Origin: Sphingobacterium pedocola
GTDB lineage: Bacteria; Bacteroidota; Bacteroidia; Sphingobacteriales; Sphingobacteriaceae
Direction of reading: 5' to 3'
Length of the DNA stretch: 64,000 bases
Assembly: GCF_015209965.1 (NCBI RefSeq)
Contig: NZ_MU158690.1
Location: 1 to 64,000 of the forward strand
Shown here: positions 35,145 to 45,398 of the stretch, in pieces
Layout: every line of letters begins with the position of its first letter
Numbering within the stretch: the first letter of the stretch is position 1
Position numbers and translations under genes: made by a program
The notes under the pieces: model-generated
The model's database searches: none
Seen by the model: the letters and a program-made list of their open reading frames with translations, nothing else
What the model was told of the DNA's origin: nothing

Positions 35145-35221
35145 AAACGTTTGTTTGTAAAACAGTTGATGTAAGTTTTATTTTGTTTTATATCTTTAGA
35201 TCTAAACACATAGACCATAAG

Positions 35222-37606
35222 ATGATCACCATTCGTTTTTTTTCTGCTAACCTCGTGTCTTTTTGCTATCGCCCAATTAGACTTTATTCTTTCATTTGTA
35301 TCGGACTCTGCCTTATTGGATGTTGCCATTGCTATGCCCAAGACAATAATCTAAAACTTTGGTACGACAAACCCGCCAGCATATGGGAAGCCACCCTACC
35401 ATTAGGAAACGGGAAAATCGGCATGATGCCGGATGGAAAAGTACAAGAAGAAACCATTGTACTGAATGAAATCAGTATGTGGTCGGGAAGTCCGGAAGAT
35501 CCGAATGATCCAGCAGCTTATCAAAAAGTGCAACGTATACAAGCTCTTTTACTTGAAGGCAAAAATGACGAGGCAGAAAAGTTGGTAAACCAAACTTTTG
35601 TGACAAATGGTAAAGGATCGGGCCATGGCAATGGCGCAAACGTACCTTACGGTTGTTATCAGTTATTTGGCAACCTGCACTTGAAATTTGATTCACTCGA
35701 TCATATTTCAAGCTACAGACGAAGCTTGGACTTGGAGACGGCTACCGCCTTGACGGAGTTTACAGCGGATGGCGTAGAATATACACGTCGATATTATACC
35801 GCATTTGGTCCCAATGTAGGGGTAATTGCCTTGCATGCCAACAAAAAGAACGCTTTGCGTTTCTCCTTACGACTGGATAGACCAGAGAATGTTGAGGATT
35901 ACCGCCTCGCCTCGGATGGTTTACGCATCAATGGATCATTGCCGGATGGCAAGGGTGGGAAAAATTTACGCTTTGCGGGGATGGTAAAAGTGAAAGGGAA
36001 AGATCTTCGCATAGAAAAAAACGGAAAAGAATTGACGGTCCAAGCCAAGGGCGATGTAGTTATATACATAGCGGCAAGCACCAGCTACTACGGTGGTGAT
36101 CCAGAGAAACAAGTTCAGAATGAGATAGGCAAAATTGAAAAGCTCTCCGAAAAAAAACTTCATACCGAACATGTGAAAAATTATCGTTCGAAATTTGATC
36201 GCGTTCATTTGCAGCTTGCTTCGAAGGAAAACAGTGAATTGCCTACGGATAAACGTATCACGAATTTTTTCGCGGATCCAAATCAAGATCCGGCTATGGC
36301 TGCCTTATATTTTCAATTCGGGCGCTATTTAACATTATCCAGTACCGCTCCAGACGACGAACGTGCATTACCTCCCAATTTGCAGGGGCTATGGACACAT
36401 CAGATCCAAACGCCCTGGAATGGTGATTATCACTTAAATATTAATGCACAGATGAACCATTGGGGTGTTGAGGTAGGAAATTTAAGCGAATACCACATGC
36501 CATTTATTCGACTGATCAAAACATTGGCACAGCAAGGTAGACAAACGGCACAGGCATACTACAATGCCCCGGGATGGGTGGTGTACATGATGACCAATGT
36601 GTGGGGGTATACAGCTCCTGGCGAACACGCATCATGGGGGGCGAGTACAGCTTCCGGCTGGCTGTGCAATCATCTATGGGAACATTATCAGTTTACGCAA
36701 GACACCGACTACTTGAACGATATATACCCGATTTTAAAGGATGCAGCGGTATTCTATGATGCAACGTTGATTAAAGATCCCGCTACGGGATGGCTCGTAA
36801 CCGCACCGTCCGTTTCTCCAGAAAATGGCTTTCGCTTGCCTAATGGAAAGACCGCTTCCGTAGTGATGGGTCCAACGATCGACAACCAGATTGTGCGCGA
36901 ACTGTATCTCTCTTTAATTCAGGCAGACTCCATCTTACAAAAAGAAGATCGTTTTGTAGCAGCGCTGAAGTCTAAGCTCACGCAACTGCCTCCAGCCGTA
37001 GTGGTAAGCCCAAATGGACGTGTCATGGAGTGGTTGAAGGATTATGAAGAAACCGAACCGCAACATCGGCATGTATCCCATTTATATGGCTTATATCCAG
37101 CTCCGTTTATCTCTCCACAGACCACGCCAATATGGGCCGATGCGGCACGCAAGACGCTAGAAGTACGGGGAGACGAAGGAACAGGATGGTCGCGTGCGTG
37201 GAAGATCCTGTTTTGGGCACGTTTGCAGGATGGAGATCATGCGTTGGAAATCTTGCGTCAGCTTTTAAAGCCCGCGCATGCAGATCAAGTAACCTATAAA
37301 GGTGCTGGTGCCGGAACGTATCCCAATCTTTTTTGCGCGCATCCACCTTTCCAAATAGACGGTAACTTCGGCGGAAGTGCAGGTATTGCTGAAATGCTTC
37401 TGCAGAGCCACAATGGTTATATCCATCTATTACCCGCATTACCAAGCGGATGGCAGGACGGAGAAATCCGGGGATTGAAAGCCCGCGGAAACTATGAAAT
37501 TGATGTCCGCTGGAAGGCACGAAAGGTGGTGGATTACAAAATCAGAGGACCAAGGGGCACTGTCAACATATTGGTAAACGGACAGTATAAAACGATAGCT
37601 GTATAG
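35222..37606 (+). CDS. Glycoside hydrolase family 95 enzyme (alpha-L-fucosidase-like)
   Basis: The start at 35222 gives a 794-residue protein with a long hydrophobic signal region ending in CHCYAQ; a start at 35183 would put 13 polar residues before it. GH95 hallmarks follow: [82 protein letters not shown], and [20 protein letters not shown]. It would remove terminal L-fucose or L-galactose-type sugars from glycans in the periplasm or on the surface. Confidence 0.88.
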   Translation: MITIRFFSANLVSFCYRPIRLYSFICIGLCLIGCCHCYAQDNNLKLWYDKPASIWEATLPLGNGKIGMMPDGKVQEETIVLNEISMWSGSPEDPNDPAAYQKVQRIQALLLEGKNDEAEKLVNQTFVTNGKGSGHGNGANVPYGCYQLFGNLHLKFDSLDHISSYRRSLDLETATALTEFTADGVEYTRRYYTAFGPNVGVIALHANKKNALRFSLRLDRPENVEDYRLASDGLRINGSLPDGKGGKNLRFAGMVKVKGKDLRIEKNGKELTVQAKGDVVIYIAASTSYYGGDPEKQVQNEIGKIEKLSEKKLHTEHVKNYRSKFDRVHLQLASKENSELPTDKRITNFFADPNQDPAMAALYFQFGRYLTLSSTAPDDERALPPNLQGLWTHQIQTPWNGDYHLNINAQMNHWGVEVGNLSEYHMPFIRLIKTLAQQGRQTAQAYYNAPGWVVYMMTNVWGYTAPGEHASWGASTASGWLCNHLWEHYQFTQDTDYLNDIYPILKDAAVFYDATLIKDPATGWLVTAPSVSPENGFRLPNGKTASVVMGPTIDNQIVRELYLSLIQADSILQKEDRFVAALKSKLTQLPPAVVVSPNGRVMEWLKDYEETEPQHRHVSHLYGLYPAPFISPQTTPIWADAARKTLEVRGDEGTGWSRAWKILFWARLQDGDHALEILRQLLKPAHADQVTYKGAGAGTYPNLFCAHPPFQIDGNFGGSAGIAEMLLQSHNGYIHLLPALPSGWQDGEIRGLKARGNYEIDVRWKARKVVDYKIRGPRGTVNILVNGQYKTIAV

Positions 37607-37928
37607 AAAAACAACTAAATAGTTTTTGCAGATGATAGCATAAAATCTTTCAACCTCTTTTGAAAGCAATTAAAATTGCCTATTTTAGAAATTATAAACG
37701 AAATCCAATATATTATGAACGATACCCTTCAGAAAACTTCCCTTCTTTACATCAAACAGTTAGAACTTTTGTATTCGCGAATTGCCTTTGTTTAGTAGAT
37801 TCTAGCAGTCCCGGAGCCTGATTTATAACAAGGTTTCAAAATATATACTGATCTTAAAAGGCTCATTGCCCGCATACAGGTGCAAAATAACTATTTAATA
37901 TGCTATCATTACGTGGTGGATATACGAT
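37607..37928. other. Intergenic stretch, nothing recognised
   Basis: This 322-bp gap separates GH95 and the TetR gene and holds no convincing gene or hairpin. Confidence 0.4.
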
Positions 37929-38519
37929 ATGACTAAAAATAAAAAAACACAAAAATCTTTAATTACAAAATCGAAATTATTAAATGCGGTAGAATCCGTC
38001 CTTATCAATAAAGGATTCACGGAGTTGAAAGCAAATCCAATTTGCGAGATCTCGAATGTAGATAAAAAACTGATTTATTTCCATTTCGGAGACCTAAAGG
38101 GATTGCAAACCGAATACCTCCTCAGAAATGATTTTTGGCAATCCCAACGGGAAGTACCCGAAGAGATAACCAAAGGGACTGTTAAAGACATGCTAACCGA
38201 CCAGTTTACCTCTATTTATGAAAAAGACCTCCTGAAGCGCTTATTGATATGGGAATTGAGTGAAGAAAATGAAACACTAAAAAAAATTGCGCAAGACAGG
38301 CTGGAAAATACGAACAAGATGGTCGATAAATTTATCGACCAACAGGACGTTAAAATGGATGCATCTCCACTATTGGCATTGACCATAGGTGGATTATATT
38401 ACCTTTCTATCCGTTCCGCTGAAAAAGGGAACACATTCTATGGGATTGATATAAATAAAAAATCCGACAGAAAAAGAATGGTAAACACCATTACGAGGCT
38501 AATCAAACAGATAAAATAA
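37929..38519 (+). CDS. TetR-family transcriptional regulator
   Basis: The 196-residue protein has an N-terminal three-helix DNA-binding domain (about residues 10-60: KSKLLNAVESVLINKGFTEL, then VDKKLIYFHFGDLKGLQ). The helical C-terminal ligand domain is unlike any I can name. It stands alone, with a BlaI-regulated operon 170 bp downstream on the same strand. Confidence 0.8.
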   Translation: MTKNKKTQKSLITKSKLLNAVESVLINKGFTELKANPICEISNVDKKLIYFHFGDLKGLQTEYLLRNDFWQSQREVPEEITKGTVKDMLTDQFTSIYEKDLLKRLLIWELSEENETLKKIAQDRLENTNKMVDKFIDQQDVKMDASPLLALTIGGLYYLSIRSAEKGNTFYGIDINKKSDRKRMVNTITRLIKQIK

Positions 38520-38635
38520 TTACCATTTCGCACAAAAACCTAAATTAACCCGCAATTGCTCCTGACGAAACAGAAGCGATTTAACCCAGTAGCTGCAGTA
38601 GATATCACAGAATAAGAAAAAAAAATGAATTTTAT

Positions 38636-38683
38636 TTTGATTCTACGAATTACTTCGTACATTTGAATACGAAACAATTCGTA
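38636..38683 (+). promoter_or_regulatory. Bacteroidota promoter with two BlaI-type operators
   Basis: A TTTG (38636-38639) is followed 18 bp later by TACATTTG (38658-38665), matching the TTTG / TAnnTTTG promoter. Two copies of the palindrome TACGAA-N4-TTCGTA lie at 38644-38659 and 38668-38683, exactly 24 bp apart. They flank and overlap the -7 element, just before the BlaI start, so repression by the downstream gene is likely. Confidence 0.75.
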
Positions 38684-38689
38684 GAAGAT

Positions 38690-39064
38690 ATGAATGAGCA
38701 TTTAATTAAGCCTACTGAAGGCGAAATGGAAATTTTGCAGGTCCTTTGGAAAAAAGGAGAATGCACTGTACGTGAGGTATTCGAAGAACTGAATAAAAAA
38801 GACATCGGATACACCACCATTCTCAAAATCATGCAGATCATGCACGAAAAAGGGATGGTAGATAGAAATACTTCGGCAAAGACACACATCTATAAAGCGC
38901 TACTGAATAAAGAGAATACACAGCAACATTTTCTAAACAAGATGATAGATACAGTATACAATGGATCTACAGCGCGGTTAGTAATGCAGGCGCTGGGAAA
39001 TAAAAGTGCGAGTAGGGAAGAAATCGATTTAATAAAAGAATACCTCGAAAAACTGGAAAAATAA
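38690..39064 (+). CDS. BlaI/MecI/CopY-family transcriptional repressor
   Basis: The 124-residue protein has a winged helix (LIKPTEGEMEILQVLWKKGE, then VREVFEELNKKDIGYTTILK and IMQIMHEKGMVDR) and a C-terminal helical dimerisation part. The start at ATG 38690 lies after the operators; a TTG-starting frame at 38663 would lie inside the promoter. It is followed six bases later by an M56 peptidase gene. In this pair the membrane peptidase senses a signal and inactivates the repressor. Confidence 0.9.
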   Translation: MNEHLIKPTEGEMEILQVLWKKGECTVREVFEELNKKDIGYTTILKIMQIMHEKGMVDRNTSAKTHIYKALLNKENTQQHFLNKMIDTVYNGSTARLVMQALGNKSASREEIDLIKEYLEKLEK

Positions 39065-39070
39065 AAGACC

Positions 39071-40807
39071 ATGGAAGCTATTATTCAAAATCTGATCAAA
39101 GCCCTCGGATGGAGTATCGTTCACTCCCTGTGGCAAGGAGCAATACTATATATTATATTGTTCGGCTTGTTCGCCCTTATGCCTAAGGCGAGCCCGCGAA
39201 TAAAACACAATATCGCTTTCGGAACATTATTGTTAACACTGGCCGCGTTTATATTTACCGTCGTTTCTACGTTCTCTCTTCCGGTTTCGCACACCAATCC
39301 AGGTGTTAAATTCAATGAACAGGACTATGTTCTACTCTTAAAAGAATTTCAAAAAGGGCAATTCGCCACCGAAAACATTTTTCCTTTTATCGTAATAATA
39401 TACCTGTTGGGAATACTATTTCAGACTGCTTTTCTAGTAAATGGTTACATAAGGCTCAAAAAGATCCGTAACTACAACATTCAACCCGTGCCTGCAGAAT
39501 GGTCAATGCTGTTTCAAAAAGCGTTACAAAAATTGAATATTTCTAAGTCGATTGGTTTCTATCTTTCTACACGTGTAAGCGTACCGCTGGCGATTGGTTA
39601 TTTCAAACCCATAGTATTATTTCCCGTTGCGCTCATAAACCATCTCGACACCGAACAAGTGGAAGCCATACTGTTGCATGAACTGGCTCATATTCGTCGG
39701 AATGACTATTTAATCAACCTTATCAAAGTATCTATAGAAACGATGTTATTTTTTAATCCTTTTGTTTGGCTTACCTCAAGGTTTATGCACATCGAGCGCG
39801 AACACGCATGCGATGACTTAGTCGTCCGTTCGACCAAGACGCCACTCGCTTATGCCAAGGCATTGCTCCATATCGAAACGCTCAGAGTTGAACAAGCTCC
39901 TGCTATGTCTATGGCCGCAACCGGAAACACGCACTATTTATTAAAACGTATAAAACGAATAACGAATATGGAAAGAAATTATCCCAATGTAAAGCAACAG
40001 TTGTTTGCGATTGCATTAACTTTATTTACGTTTATTACTGTAGCTTGGATAGCGCCTGACAGAAATAAAAATGATCTTACAAAAAATAAAGAAACTACAA
40101 CAGAAACGCTAACTGAAATAAACCATGAAACAGAAATACGGGAAGTACTGACACTAAGGGAAGATTCTGATACGACTTCGGTTGCGTCAACAGAAACACC
40201 TATTGTTCGTACTACAACCGTAATTCACCACTCGGACAATAGATCCGATAGTTTAAAGGCGACCTGCAACGATACGGAACTTAAAGCCAATATTTCAAAA
40301 ATAGAGGCAAATGCAAAAAAGATTGAGCACTATCACAATTCGCCAGAGTTCAAGGCCAAAATAGCAAAGATAGAAGCCAATGCCAAGGAGGTCGAAAAGT
40401 ACTTCGGGTCGCCGGAATTTAAAGCGAAGATTTCGAAAATAGAGGCAAATGCAAAGGATATCGAGAAGTATTTTAATTCGCCAGAATTTCAGGGGAAAAT
40501 AGCAAAGATAGAATTGGAAGCTAAAAAAATAGAAAAATACGTTGAGTCCTCAGAATTTAAGCAAAAGATCGCGAAGATAGAATCTAGTGCCAAGGACATC
40601 GAAAAATACGTTGAATCGCCCGAATTCAAAGCCAAAATTGCGAAAATAGAAAGCAGTGCAAAAAACATTGCAGCATATTATGAATCGCCTGAATTTAAGG
40701 CTAAAATAAATAAAATAACAGAAGCATATGAGGCTCCGGAATATCAAGAAATCCACAAAAAATTTGAACAGGAGCTAGAGACCTTGCACCAATCAGAAGA
40801 GAATTAA
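39071..40807 (+). CDS. M56 family (BlaR1-like) membrane metallopeptidase with C-terminal repeats
   Basis: The 578-residue protein has four membrane segments in the first 320 residues and the zinc-binding motif H-E-L-A-H in LLHELAHIRRND (about residues 200-212) with IEREHACDDLVV downstream. After residue 330 comes a charged periplasmic-type tail. Its last part is a run of 23-residue repeats (SPEFKAKIAKIEANAKEVEK). There is no penicillin-binding sensor domain, so the stimulus is unknown. Confidence 0.88.
   Translation: MEAIIQNLIKALGWSIVHSLWQGAILYIILFGLFALMPKASPRIKHNIAFGTLLLTLAAFIFTVVSTFSLPVSHTNPGVKFNEQDYVLLLKEFQKGQFATENIFPFIVIIYLLGILFQTAFLVNGYIRLKKIRNYNIQPVPAEWSMLFQKALQKLNISKSIGFYLSTRVSVPLAIGYFKPIVLFPVALINHLDTEQVEAILLHELAHIRRNDYLINLIKVSIETMLFFNPFVWLTSRFMHIEREHACDDLVVRSTKTPLAYAKALLHIETLRVEQAPAMSMAATGNTHYLLKRIKRITNMERNYPNVKQQLFAIALTLFTFITVAWIAPDRNKNDLTKNKETTTETLTEINHETEIREVLTLREDSDTTSVASTETPIVRTTTVIHHSDNRSDSLKATCNDTELKANISKIEANAKKIEHYHNSPEFKAKIAKIEANAKEVEKYFGSPEFKAKISKIEANAKDIEKYFNSPEFQGKIAKIELEAKKIEKYVESSEFKQKIAKIESSAKDIEKYVESPEFKAKIAKIESSAKNIAAYYESPEFKAKINKITEAYEAPEYQEIHKKFEQELETLHQSEEN
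40277..40740 (+). repeat. 69-bp tandem repeats inside the M56 gene
   Basis: About six and a half copies of a 69-bp unit encode a 23-residue repeat of the form S-P-E-F-K-A-K-I-A-K-I-E-x-x-A-K-x-I-E-K-Y. Copies differ mostly at synonymous or conservative positions, which suggests an old expansion kept as protein. The pattern would form a coiled or helical-bundle domain. Confidence 0.85.
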
Positions 40808-40861
40808 GGTAGCCCAACCTCGCTATTCTGTCTTAACGCGCTTATATCATTGGCCGTAAAG

Positions 40862-40902
40862 AACCTTCATATTTACCGATATTGTTGGTAAATATGAAGG
40901 TT
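40862..40902 (+). terminator. Rho-independent terminator
   Basis: A 16-bp perfect stem (AACCTTCATATTTACC / GGTAAATATGAAGGTT) with a 9-nt loop and following T-run ends the BlaI/M56 operon. Confidence 0.85.
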
Positions 40903-40940
40903 TTTTACGTATTATTGCGTTGGGTATACATCGTTAATAA

Positions 40941-41561
40941 ATGGACTTTATATATTATAGCGATCTTTTAGGTACAATGGTTTTTGCCATATCGGGAGCT
41001 ATGGCAGCCAACCGCAATAACATTGACATTTTCGGAGCCAGTTTTACCGGGTTTGTAACAGCTATAGGCGGTGGATCATTACGCGATATATTCCTAAATA
41101 TTCGACCGGTTTGGGTCGAAGACGGAAATTACCTGATTGCGATATTCATCGGTGTATTTATTTCAATTATAGCCAACAAGCAATTAGACAAATGGGCGCG
41201 AACATTGTCCTTATTTGATGCCATCGGCATCGGATTCTTTACCGTGGTAGGTGTTCAAAAATCATTGTCTTACGGAAGCAGCGACATTGCTGCAATAATG
41301 TTAGGTATGTTTTCTGCTTCCATGGGCGGGGTAATACGGGATGTATTGATGAATGTAACACCGTTAATATTACGAAAAGAGATTTATGCTACTGCATGTT
41401 TATCTGGCGCCTTGTTATTTGTGATCTTAAATAACCTGCATGTGGATAACGGCACGAATGCCTTTTTAAGCGCAGCACTGGTATTTCTGATTCGCATATT
41501 ATCTGTTAAGTTCAATTTATCACTTCCTACAGTCAATCATACAGAAACTAAAGACAATTAA
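40941..41561 (+). CDS. TRIC-family cation channel protein (UPF0126)
   Basis: The 206-residue membrane protein has two repeats of about three spans each. Both repeats carry the family motif with Gly-Gly before Arg-Asp: TAIGGGSLRDIFL (about residues 46-58) and ASMGGVIRDVLMN (about 127-139). Bacterial members are trimeric cation channels related to eukaryotic TRIC. It overlaps the convergent murF stop by four bases. Confidence 0.85.
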   Translation: MDFIYYSDLLGTMVFAISGAMAANRNNIDIFGASFTGFVTAIGGGSLRDIFLNIRPVWVEDGNYLIAIFIGVFISIIANKQLDKWARTLSLFDAIGIGFFTVVGVQKSLSYGSSDIAAIMLGMFSASMGGVIRDVLMNVTPLILRKEIYATACLSGALLFVILNNLHVDNGTNAFLSAALVFLIRILSVKFNLSLPTVNHTETKDN

Positions 41562-42853
41562 AGCTGTTCCAATAGTTTTTCAAATGCCATTCCGCGGGAT
41601 GCCTTTAGTAGGATAAAACTATTTTCAATAGTCGGAATTGCAGATTTAGCTTCCTCCGTGGTTCGGTAGTATTCGCCTTCCGGCTCCCGCTGCGCATAGA
41701 ATTCTTCTCCTACAAAAATTAACCGATCCAGTCGTAAGGACTTAGCCAATTCGATAATTTTTTTATGTTCTGCATAAGCGTCCTCACCCATTTCAAACAT
41801 ATCCCCTAAGATCACCACCTTATGCTCCGCCTCCAACACCCTCATATTATCCAAAGCCGCCGACATGCTGCTTGCATTCGCATTATAGAAATCCGCAATA
41901 ATGGTATTCTTCGCTGTTTTTGTAATTTGTGAACGATTATTTTTGGGGATATAACCTTCGATCCCCATATTGACTGGAATAGGGGACACCTCAAAATGTA
42001 ACCCCACTGCAATAGCAGCCAAGAGATTTTCGATATTATATGATCCCGTAAGGCGTGTAGTAAGCTCATAGATCGGGGTTGTATCCTTCATCTTCCAACT
42101 AATGGAAAGATAGGGGTTAGCATATAACAACTTCCCAGTTACATCATTCTGATCGGAAAAACCATACCGCACAATTTTATTAAAGGTTCTGGCATTCGCC
42201 ATTTCTAGAAGTTCGACATTGTCGCTTTGCAAAAAAAGAGTGCCATCATTTTCCTGAAGAAAATCATATAGCTCTCCCTTTGTTTTTTTAACTCCTTCAA
42301 ACGAGCCAAATCCTTCCAAGTGCGCTTTTCCGACATTGGTGATGAGACCATGCGTAGGCTGTGCTATATCACTTAATAGTGCAATCTCCCCCACATGATT
42401 TGCCCCCATCTCTACGATAGCAATTTCGTAACTATTGTTTATCGAAAGCAGGGTCAATGGCACCCCGATATGATTGTTTAGATTGCCTACTGTAGAATAG
42501 GTTTTATACTTCTGAGAAAGGACTGCATGCAACAGCTCCTTCGTTGTCGTCTTGCCGTTTGTTCCGGTGACACCGATAACAGGAATATTTAGGTGAGATC
42601 GGTGATATTTTGCTAAATGTTGAAGTGTAGAAAGCACATCTTCTACTACGATATAATGATCTCCTTTCTGGTACTGAGGCTCATCTATCACTACATATTT
42701 TGCGCCAGCGGCTATCGCCTGATCAGCAAATGCATTTCCGTTAAAGTTAGCTCCCTTTAAGGCAAAGAAAATACTATCTACCGCTATATGACGCGTATCT
42801 GTAACTACTTTGGGAAACGCTTTATAAATGTCGTAAAGTTGATCGATCTGCAT
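41558..42853 (-). CDS. murF: UDP-MurNAc-tripeptide ligase MurF
   Basis: The 431-residue protein has the Mur ligase layout: a substrate N-terminal domain (VVTDTRHIAVDSIFFALKG), an ATP loop GVTGTNGKTTTKELL (about 94-108), the EMGANHVGEI motif, and a C-terminal domain with DFYNANASSMSAALDNM. It adds D-Ala-D-Ala to UDP-MurNAc-tripeptide in the cytoplasm, the last soluble step of peptidoglycan precursor synthesis. Confidence 0.93.
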   Translation of the reverse strand: MQIDQLYDIYKAFPKVVTDTRHIAVDSIFFALKGANFNGNAFADQAIAAGAKYVVIDEPQYQKGDHYIVVEDVLSTLQHLAKYHRSHLNIPVIGVTGTNGKTTTKELLHAVLSQKYKTYSTVGNLNNHIGVPLTLLSINNSYEIAIVEMGANHVGEIALLSDIAQPTHGLITNVGKAHLEGFGSFEGVKKTKGELYDFLQENDGTLFLQSDNVELLEMANARTFNKIVRYGFSDQNDVTGKLLYANPYLSISWKMKDTTPIYELTTRLTGSYNIENLLAAIAVGLHFEVSPIPVNMGIEGYIPKNNRSQITKTAKNTIIADFYNANASSMSAALDNMRVLEAEHKVVILGDMFEMGEDAYAEHKKIIELAKSLRLDRLIFVGEEFYAQREPEGEYYRTTEEAKSAIPTIENSFILLKASRGMAFEKLLEQL

Positions 42854-42885
42854 AACCTGTTAATTGATAAAACAAAAGTAAACAT

Positions 42886-42922
42886 AAAAAGGAGCATTAT
42901 TTTTTAAATAATACTCCTTTTT
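42886..42922 (-). terminator. Terminator hairpin between SMP-30-like gene and murF
   Basis: An imperfect 16-bp stem (AAAAAGGAGCATTATT / AATAATACTCCTTTTT) with A/T tracts on both sides lies downstream of the minus-strand SMP-30-like gene and upstream of murF. Confidence 0.7.
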
Positions 42923-42935
42923 TGATCGTGTGCCT

Positions 42936-43760
42936 CTACTTTAATTTATACGCGACGACGCTGTTGCTATTGAAAGTGGGGATATACAATATCTGCTCTT
43001 TTGGATTGTATCCCAGATCTGCTGTATTCATATTGCCTTGCACATCGAGCATTTTCTGGAAAGATCCGTCTGCACGCACATAATAAATAAGTCCCGCCCA
43101 ACATGTCACTAGAAAGTCGCCGTTGCCTACGGGTTCTAATCCGTCGCCACCCTTCTCAAATCCCGTTGCAAGTACGGTCTTATTTTTGTTAGCATCAATC
43201 TTCCATAACTCAGGTCCCGCCAATGCATATAGGTTATCATTTACAAATTTCAACCCATTTACAGAAGGTACATTATCCATATACAAGGTGTACCTGGATC
43301 CCTTAATCTGGAAAATCTTATTTTGACGCGTATCTGAAACGTATACTACACCGTTATCATCGACGGTAACATCATTTAAGAAGGTCGACTCCGCGATCTC
43401 AATCTCGTTTACTATGTTTCCCGTGACAACGTCCACCACCACAACAGAACTAATATCCGCAATGTACAGAAGATCGCGATATAAGGCTAACCCCTTAGGA
43501 GCATTCAGGCCGGTAATCCAATCCGCTTGTTTCAGCGAGCCGTCAAGGTTTAAAATAGCAAGGCCGCCTTTACCATCCTTTGTGGCCCCTTCACCATCAA
43601 TTAGGGAAACATATAATTCATTTTTTTCTGGAACAAACAGTACGGACTCCGGAACGGGCAATTGATCTTTCGACTCCCAAATCTTATCAAGCGCCTTCTG
43701 CTGTGCATTAATTCCTTGAATGAATAGCACGGAACATAATATATTGACTAACGTTTTCAT
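42936..43760 (-). CDS. SMP-30/gluconolactonase-like beta-propeller protein, exported
   Basis: The 274-residue protein has a signal peptide (residues 1-19, ending in GINAQ) followed by repeated beta-propeller blades (LNAPKGLALYRDLLYIADIS, FLNDVTVDDNGVVYVSDT, VNGLKFVNDNLYAL). The family includes lactonases and NHL-type proteins. The exact substrate is not deducible. It lies upstream of and divergent from the galacturonate genes, so a role in sugar lactone handling is possible. Confidence 0.75.
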   Translation of the reverse strand: MKTLVNILCSVLFIQGINAQQKALDKIWESKDQLPVPESVLFVPEKNELYVSLIDGEGATKDGKGGLAILNLDGSLKQADWITGLNAPKGLALYRDLLYIADISSVVVVDVVTGNIVNEIEIAESTFLNDVTVDDNGVVYVSDTRQNKIFQIKGSRYTLYMDNVPSVNGLKFVNDNLYALAGPELWKIDANKNKTVLATGFEKGGDGLEPVGNGDFLVTCWAGLIYYVRADGSFQKMLDVQGNMNTADLGYNPKEQILYIPTFNSNSVVAYKLK

Positions 43761-43936
43761 CTATTTAATTTTTCTTTTATGGGTAAATGCATTCGGATAA
43801 AAATAACCAAATTAAACCATACCATCAAATTTACCTGTTCTGTATATAACGCGCTTTCTTCGACATCGTTTGCGTAAAAATCACTTCGCACTTCTAATAA
43901 AATTGGTTAGACTTGTATATCCAATATAATGTCTCT

Positions 43937-45397
43937 ATGTATTTAAATCATAAAAATCTAGTTTCAATAACAAGTGCTACAGTTGAAAAACCAACTGAAA
44001 AAGTTCTGAATCTTCCGGAAAAAGTAATACAATTCGGCACAGGCGTATTACTGCGCGGCCTACCGGATTATTTTATTGATAAAGCAAATAAAAAAGGTGT
44101 TTTTAATGGTCGGGTTGTTGTCGTCAAATCAACCTCCTCCGGTGGTGTAGATGCTTTTAAAGAGCAAAACAATTTGTATACAACCTGTATTAAAGGTATT
44201 AGTAAAGGAGAAATTGTAGAAGAAAACATTATCAATGCTTCTATTAGTCGTGTGCTATCAGCGAGAGAACAATGGAATGAAATATTAGCTACCGCGGCGA
44301 GTACAGATATCGAAGTGATCATCTCTAATACAACTGAAGCAGGTATCGTAGAAAGCAGTGATAACATCCAGGATATGCCACCAGCTTCATTCCCCGGCAA
44401 ATTGCTGTCTTACTTATATGCACGCTACAAAGCATTTAATGGTGACGTAACCAAAGGTTTGATTATCTTACCAACAGAACTTATTTCTAACAACGGCGAT
44501 GTACTAAAACAATACACCATTTCGTTAGCGAAAAAGAACAACCTTGAAGATACCTTTATCCAATGGTTGACGTCTGCTAATTCATTCTGCAACACGCTTG
44601 TCGATCGTATTGTGCCGGGTGCGTTTGTTGACGAAAGTTTAGGGTATAAGGATGATCTTATGATCATGGCAGAACCTTTCACGTTGTGGGCCATTGAGAC
44701 CAACGATCCAAAAGTAAAGGACATTCTGAGTTTTGCAAGTGTAGATACTGGCGTGGTCGTTACACCATCCGTATATAAATTCAAAGAACTGAAGCTTCGT
44801 CTATTAAATGGCTCACATACTCTCACCTGTGCATATGCGTTGCTCCAAGGGTTTGTGACGGTAAAAGAAGCCATGGAAAATGTTTCTTTCAAAACATTTA
44901 TCGAAGAATTGGCATTCAATGAGATCGGCCAGGCGATTGAATCCGAAGAAATAACCCGTACAGATATTAACGATTTTGCAGGTAGTGTGATCGATCGCTT
45001 TAGCAATCCTTTCCTGGCACACAAGTGGGAAGCGATCTCCTTAAACTATACATCGAAAATGGTACTACGGAATGTTCCAATCGTCGAAAAATGGTATAGC
45101 AAGTCAGAAGATACACCAAAGCATATTGCAACTGGCTTTGCAGCCTATATTATACTTATGGATACAGAAAAATCTGAGGGAAAATTCTTCACGAAATTAA
45201 AAGGTAATTCATTCGCTATCCAAGATGATCAAGCTGGAAAGCTATACGACTACTGGCAAAATGAAGATACAGTTGTTAAAAATATTTTAGCCGATCAAGC
45301 TATCTGGGGAGTTGATTTAACATCGTTCCCGGGTTTTTTGGAAGAGGTGCAAGCGCAAGTTAATGCCATTAAAAAAGAAAATAAAACTACGGTTTAA
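43937..45397 (+). CDS. uxaB: Tagaturonate reductase (altronate oxidoreductase)
   Basis: The ATG at 43937 (MYLNHKNLVSITS) is chosen over an upstream TTG frame. The 486-residue enzyme has the mannitol dehydrogenase-type NAD domain (EKVIQFGTGVLLRGLPDYFI, then VVVVKSTSSGG) and the C-terminal domain with KLRLLNGSHTLTCAYALLQG. It reduces D-tagaturonate to D-altronate with NADH in the hexuronate pathway. It is followed one base later by the altronate dehydratase gene. Confidence 0.92.
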   Translation: MYLNHKNLVSITSATVEKPTEKVLNLPEKVIQFGTGVLLRGLPDYFIDKANKKGVFNGRVVVVKSTSSGGVDAFKEQNNLYTTCIKGISKGEIVEENIINASISRVLSAREQWNEILATAASTDIEVIISNTTEAGIVESSDNIQDMPPASFPGKLLSYLYARYKAFNGDVTKGLIILPTELISNNGDVLKQYTISLAKKNNLEDTFIQWLTSANSFCNTLVDRIVPGAFVDESLGYKDDLMIMAEPFTLWAIETNDPKVKDILSFASVDTGVVVTPSVYKFKELKLRLLNGSHTLTCAYALLQGFVTVKEAMENVSFKTFIEELAFNEIGQAIESEEITRTDINDFAGSVIDRFSNPFLAHKWEAISLNYTSKMVLRNVPIVEKWYSKSEDTPKHIATGFAAYIILMDTEKSEGKFFTKLKGNSFAIQDDQAGKLYDYWQNEDTVVKNILADQAIWGVDLTSFPGFLEEVQAQVNAIKKENKTTV

Positions 45398-45398
45398 G

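Noticed and set aside
35126..35341. Minus-strand ORF over the GH95 start
   Set aside because: It overlaps both the Crp-like start and the GH95 signal region and has no recognisable feature.
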